DNA of 64,000 nt from Oscillospiraceae bacterium (GTDB lineage Bacteria; Bacillota; Clostridia; Oscillospirales; CAG-272), in assembly GCA_015063795.1 (NCBI GenBank), contig SVTL01000002.1, positions 161,004-225,003 of the forward strand, given 5' to 3'. Shown piece by piece: positions 1-10,264 of the stretch (its first letter is position 1; each line of letters begins with the position of its first letter). Under the pieces are notes generated by a model. It saw only the letters and a program-made list of their open reading frames with translations, was not told the DNA's origin and ran no database searches. The position numbers and the translations under genes are program-made.

Positions 1-2040
1 ACGGCCGCTTTGCTGTACAACCGCGGCTTCACCGACACCGAAAAGGCATGGCAGTTCATCAAAAAGGAAACGGTCATGTTTCACGATGCCTTCAAGCTGA
101 AGGACATGGACAAGGCGGTCGCACGCATCATGCAGGCGATTGAGAACAAGGAAAAGATCATCATCTACGGCGACTACGATGTAGACGGCGTCACCTCGGT
201 CAGCATCCTGTATATGTATCTGCGCGACCGCGGCGCCACCGTCAGCTATTACATCCCCTCCCGCACGGGCGAGGGCTACGGCATCAACCCCACCGCCATC
301 GAATCGCTGGTGGCAGGCGGTCTGAACCTGCTGATCACCGTGGATACGGGCATCACCGCCGTGGAGGAGACCGAGTATGCCAAAACGCAGGGCGTGGACG
401 TGATCATCACCGATCACCACGAGTGCCGCAACGAGCTGCCCAATGCGGTGGCGGTCATCAACCCCCGCCGCGAGGACTGTGACTATCCGTTCAAGGAGCT
501 GGCAGGCGTGGGCGTTGTGTTCAAGCTGCTCTGCGCTCTGGAGTGTACATACGCGCAAAAGGGCGAGGGCGATAAGGACTATCTCCGCGCCATCTGCGAC
601 CGTTACGCCGACCTGATCGCCATCGGTACGGTGGCCGACGTGATGCCGCTGGTGGACGAAAACCGTCTGATTGTCAGCATCGGTCTGTCCAAGATCGAGA
701 ACAAGCGCCGCGTGGGGCTTGAGGCGCTGTTTGAAAAATCGGCCAACCCCAACGACAAAAAGTATCCGAAGAAAAAGAAGAAGATCACCTCCACGCTGAT
801 CAGCTATGTCATCGCGCCCCGTATCAATGCGGCCGGACGCATCAGCAACGCCACGCGCGCTGTGGAGCTCTTCCTGACCGAATCCATGCCCAAGGCGCTG
901 GAGATCGCCGAGGAGCTCTGCTCCATCAACCGCGAGCGTCAGAGCGAGGAGAACAACATCATCGAGCAGGCGTATAAGAAGATCCACGAGGAGCATGACT
1001 TCGACAAGGATCTGATCATCGTCCTCGCCGAGGAAAACTGGCACAACGGCGTGATCGGAATCGTGTCCTCCCGCATCACCGAGCATTACAACCTGCCCTC
1101 CATCCTCATCTCCTATGACGGTGAGACGGGCAAGGGCTCGGGACGAAGCATCAAGGGGCTGAACATCGTCGATGCGCTCGTCCATTGCAGTGACCTGCTG
1201 CTCAAGTACGGCGGTCACGAGCTGGCGGCCGGTCTTTCCATCGAGCGCTCGAAGGTGCCGGAATTCAAGGAGCGCATCAACGCCTATGCCAGAGAGCATC
1301 TCAAGGGCGATTCGCTGGTCACCAGCGTGGACATCGACTGCGAGCTGCAGACCAAGGATCTGAATCTGGAATTCGCCGAGGAGCTCTATCTGCTCGAGCC
1401 CTACGGCATCGCCAACCCCATGCCCACCTTTGTGCTCCGCAACGCCGAGATCGTGGACTGCATGCCCATCGGCAACGGACGGCACACCAAATACACCGTG
1501 AAGAAGGACGGCCAGTCGCTGACCGCGCTCTTCTTCGGCAAGCCCATCACCGAGCTGGATTATTACCCCGGTGACGATGTGGACATCGTGTTCACCATCG
1601 ACATCAACGAATACCAGAACAACAAAAACGTGCAGATGATCGTCAAGGACATCGACTACGCCGCCTCGCTGAAGCAGCGCATCGAGGGCGACCGCGCGCT
1701 GTACAACGAGATCAAGGAAGGCCGTAAGATCCGCGCCGATGAGGATATCGTCCCCACCCGCGACGATTTTGTGAAGATCTACATCTACATTCAGCAGGAG
1801 GTGCGCCAGGGCAACGACACCATCAGCATCCATTCGCTGATGCACCGCATCAAGAACATGCCCTATGTGAAGATCCGTTTTGTGATCGACATCCTCCGCG
1901 AAACCAACATTCTCGGCGTGGAAAAGGCCGAGTTTGAGGAAGATAAGTACATCTTCAAGCTGTATTCGTTCAAAAACAAGATCAATCTCGATAAATCCAA
2001 TATTTACAGAACGCTGAAATCGAAAGTGGAAAGAATATGA
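1..2040 (+). CDS. recJ: Single-stranded-DNA-specific exonuclease RecJ (5' end outside window)
   Basis: RecJ degrades single-stranded DNA 5' to 3' in recombination and mismatch repair. The DHH-family motifs are visible: DYDVDG near nt 175-192, TVDTG near 340, and TDHHE near 409, the DHH signature that binds the catalytic metals. The DHHA1 motif GSGRSI lies near nt 1137. An OB-fold region and a Firmicutes-type C-terminal extension follow. The reading frame is open to base 1 (residues TAALLYNRGF) and the family normally has further N-terminal residues, so the start codon lies upstream. The TTG at position 10 is internal. The stop overlaps the rel start (ATGA), which implies translational coupling. 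Family identity is certain and only the N-terminus is missing. Confidence 0.96.
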   Translation, partial: TAALLYNRGFTDTEKAWQFIKKETVMFHDAFKLKDMDKAVARIMQAIENKEKIIIYGDYDVDGVTSVSILYMYLRDRGATVSYYIPSRTGEGYGINPTAIESLVAGGLNLLITVDTGITAVEETEYAKTQGVDVIITDHHECRNELPNAVAVINPRREDCDYPFKELAGVGVVFKLLCALECTYAQKGEGDKDYLRAICDRYADLIAIGTVADVMPLVDENRLIVSIGLSKIENKRRVGLEALFEKSANPNDKKYPKKKKKITSTLISYVIAPRINAAGRISNATRAVELFLTESMPKALEIAEELCSINRERQSEENNIIEQAYKKIHEEHDFDKDLIIVLAEENWHNGVIGIVSSRITEHYNLPSILISYDGETGKGSGRSIKGLNIVDALVHCSDLLLKYGGHELAAGLSIERSKVPEFKERINAYAREHLKGDSLVTSVDIDCELQTKDLNLEFAEELYLLEPYGIANPMPTFVLRNAEIVDCMPIGNGRHTKYTVKKDGQSLTALFFGKPITELDYYPGDDVDIVFTIDINEYQNNKNVQMIVKDIDYAASLKQRIEGDRALYNEIKEGRKIRADEDIVPTRDDFVKIYIYIQQEVRQGNDTISIHSLMHRIKNMPYVKIRFVIDILRETNILGVEKAEFEEDKYIFKLYSFKNKINLDKSNIYRTLKSKVERI

Positions 2041-4262
2041 TGGAATCCCATCCGAACAATACCGAATATGCCCAGATCGAGCGGCTGCTGTTCCTGCTTG
2101 AAAAAACGGGAAAGCCCTATGATCTGGAAAAGGTGAAGAAGGCCTATGTCTATGCGAGGAAGCTTCACTGCGGCCAGTTCCGCGAGAGCGGGGAGGAGTA
2201 TATCTGCCATCCCATCGCCGTGGCCGAGATCGTAGCCGGGCTGGAGCTGGACACCGATTCGATCTGTGCCGCACTCCTGCACGACACGGTGGAGGACTGC
2301 AACATCGAGGTCAGCGAGATCAAGTCTGCCTTCGGAAGCGAGGTTGCCATGCTGGTGGACGGTCTGACCAAGCTGGTCCGCATCCCCTTCGACGACAAGG
2401 AAGAGGAGCACATGGAGAACCTGCGCAAGATGTTCCTCGCCATGTCCAAGGACATCCGCGTCATCTTCATTAAGCTCTGCGACCGTCTGCACAACATGCG
2501 GACGCTCAGCGCCAAGAGGGAAGAGAAGCAGCGCATCAACGCTGTGGAGACCATGTATGTCTATGCGCCTCTGGCACACCGTCTCGGTATGCAGCGCATC
2601 AAGCAGGAGCTGGAAAACCTGTCTCTGTCCTATCTCGATCCGTTCGGGTATGCGGAGGTCAATGCCGACATCGAGAAAAAATACGGCGCCAACCGCGGCT
2701 TCATCGAAAAGACGAGAGAGCTTGTTTCCGCTCGCCTGACCGAGGAAAGCGTGCATTTCATGCTGGAGGGGCGCGTCAAATCGGTTTACAGCGTCTACCG
2801 CAAGATGTACGAGCAGAACAAGAGCTTTGATGAGATCTACGACTTTTATGCGCTCCGCGTCATCGTGGAGACCGAGCTGGAGTGTTATACCACCCTCGGC
2901 ATCATCCACGATATGTTCAACTCCATCCCCGGGCGCTTCAAGGACTACATCTCCACGCCGAAGCCCAATATGTACCAATCTCTGCACACCACCGTCATCG
3001 GCAAGGACGGCATTCCCTTTGAGGTACAGATCCGTACCAAGGAGATGCACCGCATCGCCGAATACGGTGTGGCCGCGCACTGGAAATACAAATCGGGCGA
3101 CAAGGGAAGCGATACGGTGGACCACAAGCTGGAGTGGATCTCCAAGCTGGTGGAAAATGAGGATTATAACACCAACCCCGAAGAATTCCTCAACATGCTC
3201 AAGATCGACATCTTCCACGATGAGACCTTTGTCTTCACGCCCAAGGGCGACGTGATCACCCTGCCGCAGGGTGCAACGGTCATCGACTTTGCCTATGCCA
3301 TCCATTCGGCGGTGGGCAACAAGATGATCGGCGCGAAGATCAACGGCATGATCGCGCCCATCGACCGCATTCCGCAGAACGGCGAGATCGTGGAGATCCT
3401 CACCTCGTCCTCCTCCAAGGGCCCCAGCCGCGATTGGCTGAAGATCGTCCGCACCAGCGAGGCGAGAGCCAAGATCCGCCAGTGGTTCAAGAAGGAGAAG
3501 CGGAGCGAGAACATCCTCATGGGCAGAGCCGAGGTGGAAAAGGAGTTCAAGCGCTTCGGCCGTCCCTATACCGACGAGCAGCGGGATGAGATCCTCATCA
3601 AGGTCGCCCAGCGCATCGGCATGCACGAGCTGGAGGATCTGTTCAACACCATCGGCTACGGCGGCCTTGCCGTTTCCAAGCTGTCGGCCAAGCTGCGCGA
3701 CGAGTTCGACCGCGTGGTCAAGCCGGTCCAGCCCGAGCCGGTCATCACCGATGTCAAGCAGATCCAGACCACGTCCCGCGTGAAGAAATCCACCGGCGGC
3801 GTTATCATCGACGGCGTGGAGGGCTGCCAGGTCAAGTTTGCCAAGTGCTGCAATCCTCTGCCCGGCGACCGCATCATCGGCTTCATCACGAAGAATTACG
3901 GCGTTTCCATTCATAAAAACGACTGCCCTAATGTCCACGCACACTATGGCGAAGAGCAGTACCGCGACCGTTGGGTGGCGGCCAGCTGGGATGCGCCCGA
4001 TGTAACATCTGAGCAGGGCGGTCTGTTTGAGGCGCTGATCGTCATTCATTCCAATGACCGCATCGGACTGCTGGCCGACATCACCTGCGCGCTGGCCGAT
4101 ATGCGCGTGAGTCTGATCCAGGTCAACACGCAGAAAAAGGAAAATGACAGCGTGCTGATCAACCTGATCGTGGGATGCAAGAATCTGGACCACTTCCAGT
4201 CGATCATTTCCCGTCTCAAGAGCGTTCAGGGCATTTTCAACATTACGAGAGGACATACCTGA
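2037..4262 (+). CDS. rel: Bifunctional (p)ppGpp synthetase/hydrolase (Rel/SpoT family)
   Basis: This 741-residue protein makes and degrades the alarmone (p)ppGpp in the stringent response. The order is an N-terminal HD hydrolase domain (H82-D83 in LLHDTVEDC), the nucleotidyltransferase synthetase domain, a TGS domain (from about residue 390, DIFHDETFVFTPKGD) and a C-terminal ACT domain (about 665-741). The synthetase carries RFKD (R300-D303), the RXKD form known from bifunctional Rel enzymes rather than the EXDD form of synthetase-only RelA. The intact HD pair supports hydrolase activity as well. The start ATG overlaps the recJ stop, and a second ATG directly follows. The recJ-rel-dtd order is classical for Firmicutes. 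Confidence 0.96.
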   Translation: MMESHPNNTEYAQIERLLFLLEKTGKPYDLEKVKKAYVYARKLHCGQFRESGEEYICHPIAVAEIVAGLELDTDSICAALLHDTVEDCNIEVSEIKSAFGSEVAMLVDGLTKLVRIPFDDKEEEHMENLRKMFLAMSKDIRVIFIKLCDRLHNMRTLSAKREEKQRINAVETMYVYAPLAHRLGMQRIKQELENLSLSYLDPFGYAEVNADIEKKYGANRGFIEKTRELVSARLTEESVHFMLEGRVKSVYSVYRKMYEQNKSFDEIYDFYALRVIVETELECYTTLGIIHDMFNSIPGRFKDYISTPKPNMYQSLHTTVIGKDGIPFEVQIRTKEMHRIAEYGVAAHWKYKSGDKGSDTVDHKLEWISKLVENEDYNTNPEEFLNMLKIDIFHDETFVFTPKGDVITLPQGATVIDFAYAIHSAVGNKMIGAKINGMIAPIDRIPQNGEIVEILTSSSSKGPSRDWLKIVRTSEARAKIRQWFKKEKRSENILMGRAEVEKEFKRFGRPYTDEQRDEILIKVAQRIGMHELEDLFNTIGYGGLAVSKLSAKLRDEFDRVVKPVQPEPVITDVKQIQTTSRVKKSTGGVIIDGVEGCQVKFAKCCNPLPGDRIIGFITKNYGVSIHKNDCPNVHAHYGEEQYRDRWVAASWDAPDVTSEQGGLFEALIVIHSNDRIGLLADITCALADMRVSLIQVNTQKKENDSVLINLIVGCKNLDHFQSIISRLKSVQGIFNITRGHT

Positions 4263-4265
4263 TCT

Positions 4266-4730
4266 ATGATTTGTGTCATTCAAAGAGTCACCTCCTCGTC
4301 GGTCACCGTTGACGGACAGGTGACCGGGCAGATCGGCCGCGGGCTGAACATCCTGCTCTGCGCCGTGCAGGGCGATACTACCGAGGACGTGGAGCTTCTT
4401 TCGGAAAAGATCCCGCGCCTGCGTATTTTCAAGGATGAAAACGGCAAAAACAACCTGTCCCTGCTGGATAAGGGATATGCGGCTCTGGTCGTGTCCAACT
4501 TCACCATTGCCGCCGACTACAAAAAAGGGAACCGCCCGTCGTATTTCGGTGCTTGCGAGCCCAAGGAGGCTGAGCGGCTGTATGAGCTGTTCCTGCAGAG
4601 ACTGCGGGAAAAGGGCATCGAGGTGGGAAGCGGTGTGTTCGGTGCGGAGATGCATGTGGACATCCGGAACGACGGACCGATCACGCTGGTCGTGGACAGC
4701 GCGGTGCTGAAGAAGACCAATAAGAAATAA
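4266..4730 (+). CDS. dtd: D-aminoacyl-tRNA deacylase
   Basis: This 154-residue protein hydrolyses D-aminoacyl-tRNA and Gly-tRNA(Ala) as a proofreading step after charging. The length is normal for DTD. The two family signatures are present: a version of the SQxT motif (SNFTIAADYKKGNRPSY, with N in place of the usual Q) and the C-terminal Gly-Pro region (NDGPIT near residue 140). It begins 3 nt after the rel stop, with GAGAGGA upstream as ribosome binding site, so it is translated as part of the recJ-rel operon. The N-for-Q change in the first motif is the only deviation noticed. Confidence 0.93.
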   Translation: MICVIQRVTSSSVTVDGQVTGQIGRGLNILLCAVQGDTTEDVELLSEKIPRLRIFKDENGKNNLSLLDKGYAALVVSNFTIAADYKKGNRPSYFGACEPKEAERLYELFLQRLREKGIEVGSGVFGAEMHVDIRNDGPITLVVDSAVLKKTNKK

Positions 4731-4749
4731 AGAAGGAACAAAGAAAACG

Positions 4750-6237
4750 ATGATACTCATAACCGAAGGCGATGTGAACATATACTATCTGCAGACGCTC
4801 TGCCTGCTCTTTTTTCCGGGCGAGACCTTTTCGCCCGACGAGGTTGAGAGTGAGCAAACGCCCGTGGTCTCGCTGAGCGTGAAGGACACCGAAGAGGGGA
4901 TCGAATCGACCTGCACCATCCGTGTGGGCGACCGCGTCCGTTCCTCCACGCACACCGAGCCGCTGTCTGCTTATCCCACCCGTGAAAAGTGCATCAAGAT
5001 CTCCTCTGGCATAGCCATTTTTGAGGCTGGCAAGCGTTTTCTTGGCTTTTCTCCCCCGTGGGGTATCCTCACAGGCGTCCGCCCCGTCAAGCTGGTGGCG
5101 GATATGGTGGCCAACGGCATGGACTATGCTTCGATCCGCCGCAGGCTGACCAAGGAGTATTTTCTCAATCCGAAAAAGGCTTCGCTGGCCATCAACATCT
5201 GCAAATTCCAGAATAAGATCTTAAAAAAGCTGCCGCCCGATTCCTGCAGCCTGTACATCTCCATTCCGTTCTGTCCCTCCCGTTGCACCTATTGCTCCTT
5301 TGTCTCCTATTCCACCAAAAAGCTTTTCTCGCTCCTTCCCGAGTATCTCGACCGTCTGTGTCTGGACATCGAGCGGACGGTGAAGACCATCAACGAGCTG
5401 GGGCTGAAGATCCTGACCGTTTACATCGGCGGCGGAACGCCTACTGTCCTTGACGAGGCGCAGCTGGAGCGGGTGCTGAAGACCGTCGGTGAAAACGTGG
5501 ACGTTGCCTCTCTGCGCGAGTACAGCGTGGAGGGAGGGCGCCCCGATACCATCACGCCCGGGAAGATGCGGCTGATGGTGGAAAACGGCGTCACCCGCGT
5601 GAGCGTCAACACCCAGACTCTGACCGATCACGTGCTGGCGGACATCGGCCGTCACCACACGGCTGAGGATTATTACCGCGCCTTTTCCATCGCGCGCGAC
5701 AGCGGCGTCAAGTGCATCAACACCGATCTGATCGCCGGTCTGCCGGGCGAGACGTTCACCATGTTCTCCCGTTCGGTGGACGGCGTGATCGCCCTGAAGC
5801 CTGAGAATCTGACCGTCCATACCTTCTGCGTCAAGCGGGCGGCCGAGATTTTGCAAACCGACAGCGAGATCTACCACCGCTCCAGCGGCGATGCGGTCAA
5901 GAGCGTGGACTATTCCCAGCTGAAGGCCAAGCTGGCCGACTACACGCCCTATTATATGTACCGCCAGAAGAACACGGCGGGCAATCTGGAAAACGTCGGC
6001 TTTGCGCTGGACGGACACGAGGGGCTGTACAACATCTTCATCATGGAAGAGGTGCACAGCATCTTTGCCTGTGGCGCGGGCGCGGTGACCAAGCTGGTGG
6101 ACCGCGAAAACAAGCGCATCAAGCGCTATTTCATGCCCAAATATCCGTATGAATATCTGAAGTATTCGGGCGATGCGGAAAAGTCCGATGCCTTCTACCG
6201 CGAGATGAAGGACTTTTATTCTGCCCAAAACGGCTGA
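4750..6237 (+). CDS. hemZ: Coproporphyrinogen dehydrogenase-like radical SAM protein HemZ
   Basis: This is a 495-residue radical SAM protein of the HemZ branch of the HemN/CPO family. The radical SAM cluster motif CPSRCTYC places the 4Fe-4S ligands at C175, C179 and C182. It is followed by IGGGTPT (the GGE-like motif) and a NTDLIAGLPGE segment typical of the family. The roughly 160-residue N-terminal extension before the radical SAM core matches HemZ rather than HemN. HemZ has been linked to anaerobic haem synthesis in Bacillus, but many Clostridia without full haem pathways also carry it after rel and dtd, so the true substrate here is uncertain. The start is ATG preceded by GAAGGAAC. Confidence 0.88.
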   Translation: MILITEGDVNIYYLQTLCLLFFPGETFSPDEVESEQTPVVSLSVKDTEEGIESTCTIRVGDRVRSSTHTEPLSAYPTREKCIKISSGIAIFEAGKRFLGFSPPWGILTGVRPVKLVADMVANGMDYASIRRRLTKEYFLNPKKASLAINICKFQNKILKKLPPDSCSLYISIPFCPSRCTYCSFVSYSTKKLFSLLPEYLDRLCLDIERTVKTINELGLKILTVYIGGGTPTVLDEAQLERVLKTVGENVDVASLREYSVEGGRPDTITPGKMRLMVENGVTRVSVNTQTLTDHVLADIGRHHTAEDYYRAFSIARDSGVKCINTDLIAGLPGETFTMFSRSVDGVIALKPENLTVHTFCVKRAAEILQTDSEIYHRSSGDAVKSVDYSQLKAKLADYTPYYMYRQKNTAGNLENVGFALDGHEGLYNIFIMEEVHSIFACGAGAVTKLVDRENKRIKRYFMPKYPYEYLKYSGDAEKSDAFYREMKDFYSAQNG

Positions 6238-6311
6238 AAAAACGCAATCATCCGAACCCAATCGATAAACAGAAAAAAGCACCATAACAGCAGCACGAAA
6301 GGAAGGTCAGC

Positions 6312-7229
6312 TTGGAACGAGTGATAACCATAAACAGAACGCTTCGCGGAGAGGATGATATCCGTGCGTTTGTGTCCGAATGCGAGCAGAGTCTGGAAAA
6401 GCAGATGGACGATGCGGCGGCCTATTTTCTCGCCTCTGAGGGAAACCATTATGTGGCGCTTTCCGGCCCCACCTGCGCGGGAAAAACCACCACCGCCCGC
6501 AAGCTGATCGAGGATTTCGGCGCCAGCAAACGCACCATCCGCCGCATTTCTCTCGACGATTTTTTCGTCTCCCGTTCGGTTTTGGAGCAGCGGGCTAAGG
6601 AAGAGGGAGGAGATCCGGATTTTGAGTCGGTGAAGGCCATCGATCTGGAATATCTGCGCGAATGCGTGGATGCCATCCAACAGGAAAAGACGGTCCTGCT
6701 TCCCGTGTACAGCTTTCTCGAGGGCAAGCGCACCGAATACATCCCCTTTGAGCCGAAGACAGATGATATCGTCATTTTCGAGGGCATTCAGGCGATCTAC
6801 CCCGAGTTTATCGAGCTGTTTCCCAAAGGAACGCTGAAAAGCATCCACATCACCGTCAACAGCGACCTTGTGTACAACGGCATCCGCTTTGACCGCCGCG
6901 AGATCCGTCTCATGCGGAGACTGGTGAGAGATTACCGCTTCCGCGGCGCCTCGCCCTCGCTGACGTTTACCATGTGGAAGGGCGTTGTGGAAAACGAAGA
7001 CCGCAACATTCTTCCTTATGAAAAGAACGCCGATATCCACATCGATTCGCTGATGCCTTATGAACTGCATCTGCTGCGCGATCCGCTGACGGCGGTGCTG
7101 AATCAGCTCGAAAAAGACAGCGAATATTATCCGCAGGCTCTTCGCCTGATGGAAAAGATCGCACCCTTTGAGCCGATCGGCGAGGAGTACCTGCCGGCCA
7201 ATTCTCTTTATCACGAATTTCTCGGCTGA
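6312..7229 (+). CDS. Uridine kinase-like nucleoside kinase
   Basis: This is a P-loop kinase of the phosphoribulokinase/uridine kinase family, 305 residues. The Walker A motif is GPTCAGKTTTARKL near residues 53-66. A DDFF segment follows (near residue 82), where related kinases have the base-binding acidic residue, and VIFEGIQAIYP is the family's second signature. Many clostridial homologues carry an extra N-terminal TGS/ThrRS-like region, which is absent or very short here. The start is TTG with AAAGGAAGG upstream. It probably phosphorylates a pyrimidine nucleoside, but the substrate cannot be read from the sequence. Confidence 0.82.
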   Translation: MERVITINRTLRGEDDIRAFVSECEQSLEKQMDDAAAYFLASEGNHYVALSGPTCAGKTTTARKLIEDFGASKRTIRRISLDDFFVSRSVLEQRAKEEGGDPDFESVKAIDLEYLRECVDAIQQEKTVLLPVYSFLEGKRTEYIPFEPKTDDIVIFEGIQAIYPEFIELFPKGTLKSIHITVNSDLVYNGIRFDRREIRLMRRLVRDYRFRGASPSLTFTMWKGVVENEDRNILPYEKNADIHIDSLMPYELHLLRDPLTAVLNQLEKDSEYYPQALRLMEKIAPFEPIGEEYLPANSLYHEFLG

Positions 7230-7263
7230 GGCTCTGTCTGTTAAGAGAAAGGAAGAGACGATT

Positions 7264-8538
7264 GTGAAATATTTGTTTGAAAATGCCTGCGTTCTTGGCT
7301 ATGGAAAGGCCTTCCTTGCCACCGACGGCGAATGGATCACCTACATCGGCAAAGAGCGTCCGCAGGGTGAATTTGATCAGATCAAGGATATGAGAAGCCG
7401 CCTGCTGATCCCGGGGCTTTATAACACCCATTGCCACTGCGCCATGTCGCTCTTCCGAGGCTACGGCGAGGATATGCCTCTGCAGAGCTGGCTGAACGAC
7501 CGCATCTTTCCCGCTGAGGACAGATTGACCGACAAAGCGGTGTACGGCGCATCGCTTCTTTCCATTGCCGAGATGATACAAAACGGCATCGTCTCCTTCT
7601 CGGATATGTACTTTTTCTGCGACCAGACCGCCAAGGCCGTTGCCGAAAGCGGGATCAAGGCCAATCTCTCCCGCTCCATCGTCTCCTTCGATGAAAACGA
7701 GGTGCCTGCAACCTCTGTCCGCTATCAGGAGGGCGTGGCGCTGCACCGTGAATGGCACGGAGCGGAACACGGACGCATCCGCGTGGATATGAGCGTGCAC
7801 GCCGAATACACCAACGTGGCGCGGATGTGCCGCGCTGTTGCCGACTATGCAAAGGAAAACAAACTCGGAGTCCAGCTGCATCTGTCGGAAACAGAGAAGG
7901 AACACAACGACTGCCTGAAAAAGCGGGGCATCACGCCTCTGGTTTTCTTTGAGCAGACAGGACTTTTGGATGTGCCGGTCACAGCGGCGCATTGCGTGTA
8001 TGTGTCCGATGAGGATATGGCGCTCATACGCGAAAAAAACGTGACCGCCGCCCACAACCCGGTCAGCAATCTGAAGCTGGCCAGCGGTGTCATGCGCCTT
8101 CCCGATATGCTGGAAAGGGGCATCAACGTCACGCTGGGCACCGACGGATCCGCCTCCAACAACACGCTGGACATTTTAAAGGAAATGTATATCGCCTCCA
8201 TCCTGCAGAAGGGCATCACACGGAAGGCGGACGGCATTGCTTCTGCGGAGATGGTGAAGATGGCAACGCTCAACGGTGCGTGCGCGCAGGGACGAGAGAA
8301 CAGCGGACGCCTTGCGGTCGGATACCGCGCGGACATCGTGGCGCTGGATCTGGATGCTCTCAACAACATTCCGCTGTATGATCCGCTGCACACGCTTTTG
8401 TACAGCGCCAATGCCTCCAATGTCTGCATGACCATGGTTGACGGCAGCATCCTTTATGAAAACGGCGAATTTACGACTCTTGACATCGAGCAGATCAAAT
8501 ACAACATGAAAGACATTTGCTTACACTATTTTGATTAA
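7264..8538 (+). CDS. Amidohydrolase, MTA/SAH deaminase-like
   Basis: This 424-residue metal-dependent amidohydrolase belongs to the chlorohydrolase/MtaD/SsnA family, which deaminates S-adenosylhomocysteine, methylthioadenosine or related nucleosides. Metal ligands are visible as H56 and H58 (NTHCHC), a later HLSE/AAHC region, and D in GTDGSASNNTLD. The segment MSLFRGYGEDMPLQSW is typical of MTA/SAH deaminases. I chose GTG at 7264 because AAAGGAAG lies just upstream and homologues begin close to this point. The frame is open further upstream, but that part overlaps the preceding kinase gene and looks non-coding. The exact substrate is inferred from family only. Confidence 0.85.
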   Translation: MKYLFENACVLGYGKAFLATDGEWITYIGKERPQGEFDQIKDMRSRLLIPGLYNTHCHCAMSLFRGYGEDMPLQSWLNDRIFPAEDRLTDKAVYGASLLSIAEMIQNGIVSFSDMYFFCDQTAKAVAESGIKANLSRSIVSFDENEVPATSVRYQEGVALHREWHGAEHGRIRVDMSVHAEYTNVARMCRAVADYAKENKLGVQLHLSETEKEHNDCLKKRGITPLVFFEQTGLLDVPVTAAHCVYVSDEDMALIREKNVTAAHNPVSNLKLASGVMRLPDMLERGINVTLGTDGSASNNTLDILKEMYIASILQKGITRKADGIASAEMVKMATLNGACAQGRENSGRLAVGYRADIVALDLDALNNIPLYDPLHTLLYSANASNVCMTMVDGSILYENGEFTTLDIEQIKYNMKDICLHYFD

Positions 8539-8553
8539 GCGCAGGTGAACACA

Positions 8554-10197
8554 TTGTCCAAAGCAGTCAAAAGCAACCGCAACCTCTTTTTTTCCGGCGT
8601 GATGATCCTCACGCTGGCCAACATCATCGTCAAGGCCATCGGTCTTCTGTATAAGATCCCGCTCTCCGACCTTCTGGGGGAAGAGGGCATGGGATATTTC
8701 AACGCCGCGTATAACATCTATGTGGTCTTCTACATGATCTCCACCGCGGGGCTTCCCATCGCCGTGTCCATTCTGGTATCGGCCAGCCGCGCCAAGGGCA
8801 ACATGCGCGAAACGCGGTACATTTACAAGATCGCGCTGATCCTGTTCCTGATCATCGGCGCTGTGGGCACATCGATCATGATGCTCGGCGCCCGTCTGCT
8901 GGCAGGCATGATCCACATGGACGGAGCCTATTACTGCATTCTCGGCATCGCGCCCACCATCTTTTTCATCTGCCTGGCCAGTGCCATCCGCGGCTATTAT
9001 CAGGGCTTCCAGAACATGGCTCCCACCTCGATCTCGCAGGTGCTGGAGGCGCTGGGCAAGCTGCTGCTGGGCATTCTCTTTGCGGTCTATGCCATCGAAA
9101 AGGGGTATAGCCTGCCTGTTGTGGCGGCCTTCTCCATCGCCGGTCTGACCGTGGGCGTGCTGGCGGGCATGATCTATCTGTTCATCAGCAAGTGGTTTTT
9201 CAGCGACGAAAAGAACAGTGCGGAATTCCTGCATGACGACAGCTTTTCCATGCCGGTCATGGGATGGAAGACCATCACCAAGCAGCTGATCATCACGGCG
9301 ATCCCCATCACGATCAGCGCCTCGATGATGAGTCTTGCCAACACCGTGGACCTGATGATCATCTCGGGACGGCTTCAGGCTGTTGGGTACACCGAGGAGT
9401 TGGCGGCGGCCCTGTACGGCAACTACACCACCTTCTGCGTGCCGCTGTTCAATCTGCCTCCCGTCCTGATCTATCCCATTTCCTATTCGATCATTCCTTA
9501 TATCTCCGCGGCCATCTCCTCGGGCGATATGGCAAAGGCCAAAACCACCATCAACAGCGCTTTGAGAATCGCTTCGATCCTTGCCATTCCCTCGGCTTTG
9601 GGGCTTTCGGTGCTCTCCGAGCCCATCATCCGCCTGCTGTTCCGCAACCATTCCGACGAGGTCATCGGACGCGCGGCGCCTCTGCTGCAGATTCTGGCGC
9701 TGTCGGTCTTCTTCCTCGGCATGCTGTCGGTGACAAACGCTGTTTTGCAGGCCAATAAGTGCGAACGCTATCCCATCATCTCCATGATCTGCGGTGCAGG
9801 CGTGAAGCTGCTGTCCAGCTATTGTCTCATCGGCATTCCCGGCGTTGAAATGTACGGCGCACCCATCGGCACCTTCTTCTGCTATCTGACGGCAACGCTG
9901 CTCAACTTCATCTTCCTTGCCAAAAAGGTCAAGCTGATCCCGCAGATCGGTAAGGTGTTTGTCCGTCCGCTGTTGGCAAGCGTTATCTGTGCGCTCAGCG
10001 CCATCGGCTTTTATAAGCTGGCGGATCTGGTCTTCGGCAACACGCTGTCCACGCTGATCGCCATCGCCGGTGCTGTGCTGGTGTATGTCGTCGCCATCTT
10101 TCTCATCAAGGCCATCGATCAGGACGACATTGCCATGCTGCCCAAGGGCGACAAGCTGCTCCGTGTGCTGAAAAAGGTAAAGCTGATCCGAGCGTAA
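8554..10197 (+). CDS. SpoVB/MurJ-like polysaccharide or lipid II flippase
   Basis: This integral membrane protein of about 547 residues belongs to the MOP flippase superfamily (polysaccharide biosynthesis, stage V sporulation protein B and MurJ-like proteins). Many hydrophobic segments (about 14) run through the whole length, beginning with GVMILTLANIIVKAIGLLYK. The family hallmark near the N-terminus is FNAAYNIYVVFYMIS. Members flip lipid-linked cell-wall precursors; SpoVB acts in spore cortex synthesis. I chose TTG at 8554 because AGGTGA (8543-8548) lies 5 nt upstream. A GTG at 8545 is in frame but overlaps that ribosome site. Confidence 0.85.
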   Translation: MSKAVKSNRNLFFSGVMILTLANIIVKAIGLLYKIPLSDLLGEEGMGYFNAAYNIYVVFYMISTAGLPIAVSILVSASRAKGNMRETRYIYKIALILFLIIGAVGTSIMMLGARLLAGMIHMDGAYYCILGIAPTIFFICLASAIRGYYQGFQNMAPTSISQVLEALGKLLLGILFAVYAIEKGYSLPVVAAFSIAGLTVGVLAGMIYLFISKWFFSDEKNSAEFLHDDSFSMPVMGWKTITKQLIITAIPITISASMMSLANTVDLMIISGRLQAVGYTEELAAALYGNYTTFCVPLFNLPPVLIYPISYSIIPYISAAISSGDMAKAKTTINSALRIASILAIPSALGLSVLSEPIIRLLFRNHSDEVIGRAAPLLQILALSVFFLGMLSVTNAVLQANKCERYPIISMICGAGVKLLSSYCLIGIPGVEMYGAPIGTFFCYLTATLLNFIFLAKKVKLIPQIGKVFVRPLLASVICALSAIGFYKLADLVFGNTLSTLIAIAGAVLVYVVAIFLIKAIDQDDIAMLPKGDKLLRVLKKVKLIRA

Positions 10198-10264
10198 ATA
10201 AGTCCGATCGGACGAGTACCATCGAACCGTATCACAGTATATTAAGAAAAAGGATAAGAAAAAG

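Noticed and set aside
2004..4781. Long minus-strand open frame of about 925 codons opposite rel and dtd
   Set aside because: It mirrors the codon-position bias of the plus-strand genes, has no family features, and the plus strand carries certain genes.
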